In this document: positions 1-11,700 of the stretch, piece by piece
Position numbering within the stretch: position 1 is the stretch's first letter
How the letters are laid out: the number at the start of each line of letters is the position of its first letter
NCBI GenBank assembly: GCA_963920705.1
Contig: OY987227.1
Span: forward strand, 9,155,602-9,219,601
Source: Odiellus spinosus
Lineage: Eukaryota > Arthropoda > Arachnida > Opiliones > Phalangiidae
DNA: 64,000 bases
Direction: 5' to 3'
Translations under genes and position numbers: made by a program
Notes under the pieces: generated by a model
Databases searched by the model: none
The model's input: the letters and a program-made list of their open reading frames with translations, nothing else
Told to the model about the DNA's origin: nothing

Positions 1-83
1 AAGTCAACGTCACGTGGCATTTGGCTTATCCCCATAGAGTAAGTTTACACAATTAAAATGTTCGTTAAAAAAATGGGTATTAT

Positions 84-420
84 CAGAAGCCGATGAAACC
101 CTCCTTTGAAGTCTATTACTCCCGGGTCTTGTCTACCCCTCTCTGTATGGGTTAGTTTCAAAAAGCGCGATTCTTACGCCTCCTAACGGTAGATATTTTC
201 GGAGCAGGAGTTCGTCGACCGAATATCTCTAGCAGCCTTGGAATTCGTCAAAAAAACGTCGTCGTTTGTGGAGAGAGAGAATTTCCAATTTTGCGTAGAC
301 AGGGGGCATGAAATAGGAGCCCTCCGATCTTGTAAAATCGTGAATTTTACCCATACAGAGAGGCGCACTATATGGAACATTAGAGTAGTAGACTTCAAAG
401 GAGGGTTTCATCGGCTTCTG
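84..420. mobile_element. Family A MITE, copy 1 (7-bp TSD GTATTAT)
   Basis: The element begins CAGAAGCCGATGAAACC and ends with the reverse complement. The inverted ends match for about 39 bp and more patchily inward, including a shared CTCTCTGTATGGGT block. It is flanked by GTATTAT at 77-83 and 421-427, an exact 7-bp duplication. It has no transposase and is non-autonomous. Copies at 58231-58574 and 63363-63698 are full-length relatives, and 4579-4607 is an ends-only remnant. The superfamily is unresolved: 7 bp is not the usual 8 of hAT, and P-like or Dada-like elements are possibilities. Confidence 0.92.
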
Positions 421-1059
421 GTATTATTTAGAATTAAACCCACGGTGTGAAATTCTTCGTAAAATTTTAAAAGGTTTAGTTTCACTGAAATTAAAATAAA
501 ATCTTCGAGATAATTAAAAATTCGATCCAAGATATAGTCTCATATATAGAAAAAAAGTTCCCAAATTCACTTGATACTATGCCTTTAACCAATAAAATGA
601 ATAGCTTCAAAAGAAATGGCGTAATTGCCAAGAGGTTAACGAATGCCGGTAATTAAAATTTATTGCTAGATCTTCTTTTGATTCGCGCGAGATCATTCAC
701 CTATGACTGGCGAACCTAAAAATTGATCTTATATTAATACCGAGTCTGTTGACCGCGAATTACCTCCGTACTATTACCGATATTACTATTACCGCTATCG
801 ACTTATCGTGCTCATTAATGTCTAATTCTAATCCTCCAACCATGATTACACCGTGATTCATTCTCAGCTGATAGTAACAATCCTCTCCATACGTTCCTGT
901 AAGTACCTATATACCCTTAGTTATAAGATGGTTCGATTTAGTCTGAAGTATATTTGAATCTATCTATCGAAGTTCATCCCACAATGATAATGCGATAGAG
1001 CCCAGTACTATAAGGTCATAACATATTAACGTTATTATATATATTTTTTGGAAAACCTG

Positions 1060-1458
1060 AAGTGAGGCTGTCACCATTTTTTTTTTAATGTTTTTTAGTT
1101 TTATCATACTATATTAGAACGCCATATTCAAAATTTTAGACTTCGAAATGAAAATATCAAAAATATATAATTTTTATTCCGATATATGACGTAGTTTATA
1201 ATTAATGATAATTTTCGTGCGAAATGGTTGTACTTTCTGGATTTAGTAATTTTACGAAAAAGATCGCGCGAAAGTGGAACTTATCGCTGGTGCCAGAACG
1301 AGCCAGAATCAACTGTAGGCTCTACAGCCATGCGACCATAATGATGACGTAGTATTGCTGGGAATTTTTATTTGAAAGATAAAGTCTACTATAAAATATA
1401 TATTTTTACTATTAAAATTCCATTTGGAGTTCATGAAAAATCTGTGACAGCCTCACTT
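1060..1458. mobile_element. Inverted-repeat element with AAGTGAGGCTGTCAC ends
   Basis: AAGTGAGGCTGTCAC at 1060-1074 is repeated in reverse complement at 1444-1458, about 400 bp apart, with AT-rich non-coding sequence between. No clear target-site duplication was found. A related fragment lies in an ORC1 intron near 24570-24620: it shares a 'ccatttgaagtt...gacagcctc' right-end block. Probably a MITE. Confidence 0.65.
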
Positions 1459-2741
1459 TAAGCATTCTTACTTTAATTAAATATTCAAATTATATAGTCT
1501 TAACCTTTATAGCCTAGACCACCTTGAACTTCTAGCAGATTCCAATGTTCCAATAAGCTAGTGCTAATAGCAAAAAAATTATCTAGGAATTTCGAGATTT
1601 TCAAGATTTTATAGCTCCTTTTTGCGAAGATTTAAGATTTATGCCAAAGTGTAATTAGTTTTAGCAAAACCCTCATGTTGACGTCATAACAGAATGTCAG
1701 TTTGATATTAAAGTCAATTTAACTGGAAGAATAACAGTATAGGCTTAGCAATAGGGGTCTAGACATATGTTATTTTTTTATTAGTAATTTTTTAAATTAC
1801 ACTTTTAAATTGTTTACTTTTGAAGATCATTTCAATTCGATAAATAAAAATAGTTTATACAACCTTTATATTGCCGCAATTTGGGGGTGGGATGAACTCC
1901 CGATCGCTTAATTAAACCACGCGGTGTTGCATCGTCAATTAGGGAAAGAGGGAAGTGAACTTTGCGAAGGTTGGAATCGTTAATTACCATTAATTCTGAA
2001 AGACGGATTCTCCGACTGGTACACGTGTACGTGAATATACTTACAGTTACAGCCATAGAAAGGGTGCTAATTTCCATTGGAACACCAACGTTTAATAGGA
2101 TTTAGCTGTATTTTAAGATTGTAATCGAATATAACGTTTTTTGGACCTAAAAGCCGAATGATTAAAGGGTCACAAGCGGCTAAATTTAAAAAACTGATGT
2201 TCAACTCAAAGATAGAGGAGAAAAATCAATATATTGAAATATATATTGTTTTAATCAGTGCATTTAAAATTAAATTTTAAGGGAATCTCTTTTAAATTGA
2301 CCCACAAATGGCGTCGCCTTACGGTAAAAATCGGAAATATCGCGAGATTTGTCGCGCGTTTTGTAAATATTATAAAATTAATATTGGCGCGCGCGGAAAT
2401 TCGCGCGCTTTCCTCGAATACATAGCTACAATTTCCGCGCGTGATAGAAATGGAGCGAAAATTTCGCCACTCCCCTTTTTTGAAAATTTAAACTTCTAAC
2501 GCAATAAAATGGGTAAAAACACGGATTTCAAATCCTCCTTGCGAGAAAACGATTGCATATGCTTGAGAGAAATTCTATATAGACGCTTTTTAGACCATAC
2601 TACATACATTTCAATGGGTTTCGACGAAATATATTTTGCTGTTTGTTATCCTTTAACTATAATTGTATATATAATAATGTTTGGGGAGAGCTAACTTCTT
2701 AATTCTAATTGGCATCGACGTGGCTCTTGTTTTCTCTCCAG

Positions 2742-5700
2742 GGAGGATTCAAGCTGGAACTGCTGGATGCCGAGGAAAATCACCTACTCGACTTGACGCC
2801 TACCACCGTCACAGCCAAATACATTGGACAAGAAGATAGCACGTAAGTCTATGGTAGCATGGCGCTCTCTTCCTATATCCTGAAATTATTCGCTCGGAAA
2901 CCCCCGCGCAGTCGTATAATTTAAAATCACGCACCTCAAATAAGCCTAACCTTGAAAAAAAAAAATACTTTTCGTTTGGAATCTTCTTCTTTTTGATAGT
3001 GAAAGTTGGAGAAAGTTTTATTTTAATTTCATATTTAAAAGTAAAATTAGTATTTCGGATTCAGCGTGTTTATCGCGCTGGAATGCGATTTAGAAATGCA
3101 ATTTAAATTTAAAAAATTATATCTCAGAAGTGGTTCAGTAAACTCAATCAATGGTTGAGTCTGACTTTGAAATTGATATTGTATTTTTGTCGGTGAACAG
3201 TGTTTGACAGAGAAGAGAAATGATGTTTTCGACACTGATTCCAATTTGTTTACCAGCACTATTTGCCGTTAGAGGACGCTTATAAACGCCATGTTTCGTT
3301 ATTCATCTTTATCTATTAAGATAGGTCTCCGTTGTTAATAGTTTATCTTGGTGAAAGCTTTATGGTGCCGAAACCAGGAGCCAAAACGTTCATGCTACCT
3401 TCCTGCGTAAAATATATTATTTAAAATGACGTCTATCGGACGAAACATTTATTTTAGTTCTCGTTTATGGCAAAATAGTGGAACGAGCGCGGTTTTTGGC
3501 ATTTTGAAGTTATTCGCCAATTTAGTTTTAAGAAAATACGGGTTTTGAAATCTATAAATACGGAGTCTCTTAACCCAAATTTCTCGGCGAGTTGGAAATC
3601 GGTGGGCCGACCAAATAAATGAAAGGGGGGAAAAAAGGTATTCTTTTCTAAAACAAATCACGCCTTTGGAGTTTTAAGGGCGATATTGAACGGATAGAGG
3701 GAAAAGTGGGTAAAACGAATTGGTTCTTATCCATTTTCGTGCGCCCAAATCCTTTTAAATAAGAGGGTATTTTTTTTTCTTTTATTTTTCGGCCAAATAA
3801 AATAAAGGTGTTGTCCTTTCGCTAATCCGTTCGCTTTTTAATAATGACCTCCATTAACAGTAAGCCAAGGACCATATTCGCTTAAAACGTCAAAATTATT
3901 AGGAACCAAACCTTTCTTTCTCAAAATTATTAAAGGTATAATGAAAACTAGAAACGTGATGTTTTATCAAGAACGAATTGAAGCCACGTAAGAACCTTGA
4001 AGGAGACTACTTCGTTCAGCGTCCTCGGATCTTCACCTACTTTCTAGCAAAACGTTTTCTGCTTATTTATTGGCCCCTCCTAAACACTGCCCACTTAGAT
4101 CAGCTCTTCCGTTGATCTAAGTTGAACGTGTAGTGAGGCGGGCCAATAAATAAACACACGCCCTTTTACCTGAGGCTAATAATGTATCTCTTTTGGTCTT
4201 CAATTAAAAGCAGAACCTCTGACTAATCATAAAACGCCTCACCTTTGGCTTAGTAAAATCCCTGCGACACTCTCTTTGAATCGCGCTAAATCTCGAGGCT
4301 CTTGGTTATTTTCACGCGAGCAAATGTGCGTATTACAGCGCGTGTCGCGGATATTTTATGAAATCAAAGGTGCGGAGTCTTTTGATTAGTCGGAGGTTCT
4401 CCTTTAAATTGAATTAACCCAAATCAGAATCTTTTTCAGTGCTTTTTTGCACAATTCAGAGACATTTACATGATGTTTTAACTCGGGAACATGTCTTATT
4501 TTTAATAATAGAGTCGGTTTAAAGGGAAAGTAAAATCATTAAAAAAATGTTTTGGAAAAAATATTTAATTTAAAACATCAGAAGCCGATGAGTTTCATCG
4601 GCTTCTGAAAACATTTATATATCGATACACGATTAATTTTGGGAAAAAAATCTATAAAATAAGCCTTGGCCAATTAACCCTCCTGTAATGTATATACCTT
4701 ATTAACCACATTGGCTTTTCTCTCGTCCGCTGTCTACGCGAAGGAATTTGATTGAGGATATAATTTTCAAATAGCCATATGCATAGGCTTATGCAGTTTG
4801 GGAAACGAATTTAATATACCCCCCCCCCTCCCCCCGGCATAGTGAGTCGATCGTGAAAGGTTCTGATGGCGGCCACCGAAGTTAAAATGTAAACGTAGAT
4901 AGTAGGGTATAGTGAAATTCTTGTTTAATGATAGTGATAAAGAAAAGCTGGTGGCGCGCGCGCAGATTTGGCCCCACTGAAACTAGGTCTAAGTCTACAC
5001 CATTTCATCAAAAAAATGGTAAAAAGTGGGAGGTTTTTCGCCCTTGAGCGCATAGCCAGTCTTTGCTGGAAAGGTATATTACGAAAGTGAAGGACTTTCT
5101 CTATTCGCGTTCGAGAGGAGTTGGCGCCAACTACTTTCTTCACTATGATGTTTATCATTTTGTATCAATCCGCCCTACTTTCCAAAGTAGGGTAATTGAA
5201 GAAAACTATCGTCGAAATCATTTGGAATGTTCAGCTCGTACAAGCGAGTCTTCCAAGTATCTCAGCGATACGTTTTGATTGGTTTATTTGAGTTATACAC
5301 TATCCTAAATTTTTTTACGCAGTGAAAATTCAATTTTTCGTTCTCTCGGTAATTCTAGCGGACTACAACAACTGGTTTCTCCAAAAACTAAATAATAATA
5401 CTTAACTATACGGATAATTTTATCATATCTTAAAAAATATTACATTCTAGAGGAATTATCTTTTCGGAAATATTTCCAAATGGTATTTCTTCGTAAATGA
5501 CCGCGACATATACGATGTAAAAACACACCTTAAGGGTGCATTCTGTCTAGATATTTTTATAGGTTCTTTGAAAAACCTTCATTCCAAGTCTAATTATCTT
5601 TATTATTAACGTGACGTCATAATCTAAAAACAAAAGTATAATTTAACTTTTCCGTTCCCTGCAACGGAAAAAAGTTTAAATTCCAAGATAATTTCGCAAG

Positions 5701-8700
5701 ATTAAATGATTTTCTTAAATATTATTTAGTTGAAGAACCAAAACATAAAATAAACAACCAGGATATATATTTATTTAATTATATATATTAATTCCATTTT
5801 ATTTATTCATGTATAAATTTTACTCGTGAAATACATTTCTCACTATATTAAGTTATAACAAGATTATAAGGTAACTAAATTACCATTAAAAAATGTATTT
5901 TACATGATAATTTAGATCCCTCGTAATGTTCTAACAGAGCGTACAATTGGATATCAAGTTTTGTATTATAAAACTCCCTTGTTTTCAATCAATTTATATT
6001 AAAGAAATTGAAATAGTATTGCAGTTGATCGTCAGCCCATAACATAACATAGAACGCAGGCCCGTTCTCTGGATAATGTTTTATCCTAAACTTTAAAGGG
6101 AGAATGCAACCTAATAACGAGTGATTTTAATCGATTCCTTATCGTTTAAATATACCTAATCCACCGATAAAAAGTTTACGAAACCAATATTAAACTAGAA
6201 AAAATTTAAAATTTACCCGAAAAATAGGCTTAGCGGGATTCATGGAGATCCTGAATTGCCTCCGTGTAGGGTCTAGCGATCAATGATCAAAGGCGTCTCG
6301 TTCACGAGACTTACAATCGCATTCGATTGGTCGCGAGGAAATCAGGATCTCCATGAATCCCGCTAAGCCTATTTTCCGGATAAGTTTTAAGTTTATTTCT
6401 AGTTTAATTTTTGTTCTTAATTTTTTTCACTAGTGGATTAGGTCTATTTAAACATAATTAATCTGTAAAAAATCACTTGTTGTTGGGTTGAATTCTCCCT
6501 TTAATATAGTGGAGCTCCCTGTTAGATGGTCACGAATCAACACTTCTTGTTTGTAGAAGAAGAAAAAAAAAACTTAAATCAAAAGGAAGCAAAAACAAAC
6601 AAATTTCGTTGCTCTTCTTCAGTCCTTTTGTTGCTGAAAAACTATATATTCAAGGATGTTTTAGAATACTTATCTTTATTTTTGCGCAGTCAACACGCAT
6701 CCGACTATAAATGTCAAGGGAAAGAAGTCAAGTAAAGAACTATTTAACGCTTGACTCGTTTCCCCAATCTTATACCTTTTTTCAAACATGTTTTGTAAAC
6801 TACAAAAACCAGGGGCGAATTAATACTTAATGTTAAAACTTACTGGAATTAAAAATAGTTTTTCGAAACTATTCGCTGAACAGGAATGTATTATTATTAC
6901 CATTTTCGGAAACTTCCATCGTTTCTCTAAACGTCTATCGGAGAAATTAACAATTGGCGTCTGTTTCTAACAATGGAAAAGAAGACTCGGGTTTTAACAA
7001 TGACACCGCGTTGGCCTTCCGTTTGACGCTTTTACGAGTGGATGAATGCCTCGTTAACCTTAGCTTCCTTTAATATGATTATATATACTTCGATCCGTCA
7101 TATTTTTAAGGGCCACGAGTTTACGAAATCCCCTAATTATATTGATTAAACTAATTGAGGAGAGAAATGAAACCAGTTCTTTTTTGTTTACGATGATTAT
7201 AAGAGATTTATTTTAGAGGTCGGATATTTTGTATTCGAGTAAAGTTTGCTCTAGGGATTAGGTATTAAATTATAAGTTCATAATTTATGAAAGGTTTAAG
7301 GATTGAACTATATGGTAAACAATCAAACTGTTAATTTGTGTTATTATGATAATTATTTTAGTGGTGAACTATTGCTATAAGTTCATAATCAAATTTAAAG
7401 TTTGAATTATGGCAAACTGCTAACTCGCGTCATTACACCAATAATTTATTATTTAAAAGTAATTTTCAAATGTGGTCTTTCTTTTAGAAGGCATTTTTTT
7501 ATCGCGCAATGTACCTTTTAATAATTAAGCTTAATTGCGCGAGAAGGAAAAATAAGGTAGTGCGAATAAAAATAACTTAATTTTCCGCTTGATTCAGTCG
7601 CTCGCGTGTTCGTACGATGTAGTTGGTTACATTTCAATAAACTCGATTAAGAATAAAGTGTCTGACATTCGTTTCCATTGTTTTTCAGGGCGCAAAGTTA
7701 CACCGTGACATTTCCTGGCGATTTGACCTGTAAAGAATGCACCCTTCGTCTCGTGCGCCAAGCTCAAGAATGGGGTCAAACCTACCTCTTTTGGAGTTGC
7801 GCCGATGTCGACATTGTGCCTCGTAAGAAACGAGCTTTTATGGTTTTACCATGGCGTTACAATTAATTATTAAAGGAACCCTGAAAAGGAAATTAGAGTA
7901 ATCTTTATTGTTGCGTCATACTGAAATCTTTGAATTTTCAATTTCAATTCATTCTATTTAATTAGTCAAAATTAGTGATTAATTTATGGCTAAATTTAAA
8001 CGTGAACTGTACATTGTTCAGTTCTTAATATTGGTTAATGAAGTTTGTTAAAGAGTAATTATATATTTTTTGGGATAATGTTTTAGGGTATTTTCCTACA
8101 TTGAGATACGAAAGACATTGTATTACACAAAGCTAGAACATTATATTTTCCTGTTCGAGTGGTGCCGTATTTTTCCCAACCAACTAATAAATCGGATTTC
8201 CCATATTTAGGACCATAATTTTATTTTACGTTTCATTGTCCCTTTAAAGTTATTTTGATTTATAATTTCGATTAAATTGGGCACACCATCCATTTTATTT
8301 CTCTCTGTTTGCGTATAGCTATGGATTTGACGAGTATCTGCTCCGGGCACGGGTCACTGAAAGAGGAACGTTGCGATTGTCAAAGATTGTATTCTGGCAA
8401 TATTTGCCAATACAAAGGTAATTGACCCTGCAGGCCCAATCCTTTCTATGCGCACGAAAATGACATTAAACTTATTTTTTACCGCTTCGGTTGTTTTATC
8501 TAATCTCTGCGGGGTACTTAGACGAATGTTGGCAAGATTCCGATTGCGGCCCTCATGGACAGTGCGTTAATGTCGATGCCACAACGTACCCCAAAATGCA
8601 ATGTTACTGCCAACCCGGTTGGTTCGGTGATAAATGTTCAAAAGGTGATTTTTTTTTTTTTTTTTTTTTGATGATTTTTTATTTGCGATCGATTTAGGCT

Positions 8701-11700
8701 TAACTTAGGGTTTTATAAAACTTAGGGCACGAGAAAATCTCTGAAAGTTTACCCAAAATGTATTTATAATGATTTCTCGGTTAATGAGTAAACTTAATCA
8801 AACTCGGGACATAATTTTTGGAAGGCTGGTGGGATAATTATTTTTCGTGATTTTTTTTATATTAGCAACCAAAAAGACCAAATAGTAATTAGGTATTTTG
8901 TTTTTCATGAACCTAATGAATAATCCTTATTTCGCGTTTATTACGAAGAATCTTCGGTTAAGTCTGTTGACGTTGATCTGTCCACGTATTCTAAAAGAGC
9001 TCTGTCTAACGAATTAACTCTCTATTGGAAGATTCTTAAAGTACGTCCTTTACTATAATTTAAACAAAGTTTCTAGAGAAAAGGATTCCAAAAATATTTA
9101 ACTGAAAATTTAGGAAAGCCAAGAGTTGGAAACCGTCATGAAAATCAAGGGTTCCAGCTACGGGGCCTTGGGTTGGAGACCTCAAGGGATGACTTCCGCT
9201 TGCAAAGCTTTCCCCATTGTGGTTCCCAAGAAAGCTTCTTTCTACTCTAACTCATTGACCTCTGGTAACAAAGTCGCTAGAGTAAGGAGACAATCGGACG
9301 ACTTTAAGGCTGGACCTGAACCTGAACCAACGAGCGAACCGGAACCAACTAGCGAACCTCACGCGGAACCCGAACCCACTGGGGAGCCGGCCTCCGAACC
9401 AGAACCGACTAGCGAACCTAAAGCGGAACCAGAACCATCTAGCGAGCCAGAGCCCGCTAGCGAACCAGAATCAACTAGTGAACCTAAGGCAGAACCTGAA
9501 CCAAGTAGTGAACCAGAACCCGCGTCGGAACCAGGACCTACTTCGGAGCCAGAATCAAAGTCCGAATTGATTGGCGAAAGAAGAGCTAAATTCGAGCTAG
9601 AACCTTCGAGCGAACCGGAACCTTCATCAGAGCCAGAACCAGCGAGTGAGCCCGAACCTACTAGTGAACCACACCATCCTAAATCGGAACCTGAACCTAC
9701 TAGTGAGCCGCATCCTGAAGCGGAACCCGAACCCATTAGCGAACATCACCATCCTAAAGCGGAACCCGAACCCAATAGCGAACATTACCATCCTAAATCA
9801 GAGCCAGAACCAGGCAGTGAACCTGAACCAACTAGCGAACCTCACCATCCTAAATCTGAACCCGAACCTACTAGCGAACCTCACCATCCTAAATCTGAAC
9901 CCGAACCAACGGTAGAAACTCACCATCCTAAATCTGAACCCGAGCCAACGGGAGAACCTCACCATCCTAAATCAGAACCCGAACCCACGGGTGAACCTCA
10001 CCATCCTAAATCAGAACCCGAACCAACTGGTGAACCTCACCATCCTAAATCAGAACCCGAACCAACTGGTGAACCTCACCATCCTAAATCTGAACCCGAA
10101 CCAACGGGTGAACCTCACCATCCTAAATCAGAACCCGAACCAACTGGTGAACCTCACCATCCTAAATCTGAACCCGAACCAACGGGTGAACCTCACCATC
10201 CTAAATCTGAACCCGAACCAACAGGCGAACCTCACCATCCTACATCTGAACCAGAACCAACCAGCGAACCCCATCACCCTAAAGCGGAACCCGAACCAGA
10301 ACCAGAACCGAAAGGCGATTCGTCAACGCGAGATTCCTCAGTGTCCCGAAAACTCGGGGACAGTTCAACGGTATATCCTGCCAAATCCCCATACACACCG
10401 AAGGCTGACTTTCACGCTATGGATTGTACCGATATCGTTATCGGAAGCGCTAGAGGCGGAGTAGGAAGAGTATTCGATTATTACACACGCGATCGGTCAA
10501 CTCCCAAAGTCGATTCTTATTACGGCGGAGGAGATGACTTGACGGCCGCCGTAGCTGTAGAAGTCGATGGTGAAACTACGATTCTCTTCCGAAAGAAGTT
10601 AACTGGTAAGTTAATGACCTTTTATCTCTACACTATGAATATGGCACACTTCGTACGGTGCAAAGATTGTAAAAGATTTGTGCAACAGCAACTCGATACC
10701 CTTGTTTAAATATTTTGTTTCGGTTTAAATTACAGCGACTGAATTAACCGATCATAGTATCGTCGATAGTCCCATGCATATAATTTGGGCGAGAGGACAA
10801 GAACCTGGAAAATATTTCCATCGTCCTACGACAGGATTAGAAGCTGGTAAAGCGAAGATAACTGATTTTTACCGAGCAGATGAACTCAAGTACCACGGAC
10901 ACGGTAGTCAACGGGGAAAAACAACTATTAATTTCTTTGGTAAGTATCAGTTCTTAGGGTTTTAGTTATTGTTTTTTGGGTTTTTTTTTTTTTTTAATAC
11001 GCGATGTACAACTGTAGAAGACCCCATGAAAGGACGTGATACCATCACTCCATGTACTGGGGCGTTTTATTATCCACCATCTTGCTCCGGGGCTGATTGC
11101 GTTTATTCGGCCACTTGGAGATACGTCGAGAAAACGGACGAAATTTCATTCGTGGTACAATCGCAACACGCAGATCGCTGGACTGGAATAGCGTTTTCCA
11201 AAGACGACAGGATGGTAAGTCCACAGAAATATTTAGTTGGCCTTATGGAACGTACGAGTTTCCGATAAATTTAGTTACAATTAATCTGAAATTTGTCGAA
11301 CAGGCTGGTAGTGACGCGGTGATAGGATGGGTTGATCCAATTGGTCGTATCGCGGTTTATGACACGTACGGATATATTATCACTTATCGTTTAGCTTAGC
11401 ACTTACTATTTTATTGACGCTTAGGCCTTTTTTTGGATCTTGTAGCTTTATCGCCGGTTATACAGCGCCGTCTTTAGACCGTAGTCAAGATGTGTACAAT
11501 ATATCAGGCGAGCGTAAAGACGGCATTACCACTCTAAGATTCGTTAGAAAACGTTTGAACGCCGATTTTGATCAAGATCTTCACTTTACCGACAATGAGT
11601 GCTTGTATTTCTTCTTCCCTGTGTCGGGCGGAAGCTACAACGCCGTAAGTAAACGAATCGGCATTCACATCGAAACTCCTAGAATATCTTCGCAGAAAGT

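Larger units (their letters stand above)
1..2741. other. 5' flank of the DOMON gene; no supported exon
   Basis: No convincing coding exon was found upstream of the first recognised exon at 2742. The region holds a family A transposon remnant (84-420) and an inverted-repeat element (1060-1458). A short open frame around 2308-2499 has no recognisable features and is probably chance. The missing signal peptide and N-terminal half of the DOMON protein should lie here in short exons or to the left of the window. Confidence 0.5.
2843..7688 (+). other. Long first visible intron of the DOMON gene
   Basis: This 4.85-kb intron is far longer than the gene's other introns (roughly 70-500 bp). It begins GTAAGT and ends TTTTTCAG. 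It holds the 29-bp family A remnant (4579-4607), a full family D element (6097-6501) and a short C run near 4820. A piece of the 'agaggacgcttataaacgcc' repeat lies near 3275, matching the element at 52803-52963. I saw no extra exon. Confidence 0.7.

Noticed and set aside
2308-2694. Two short plus-strand frames before the first DOMON exon
   Set aside because: No signal peptide, no LPMO-like residues and no splice donor in the required phase.
9359-9736. 125-residue antisense frame rich in Gly-Ser
   Set aside because: It is the complement of the Glu-Pro repeat on the coding strand; the repeat keeps all frames open.
9646-10464. Plus-strand frames of repeated [11 protein letters not shown] type
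   Set aside because: Frame-shifted readings of the same 39-bp coding repeat.
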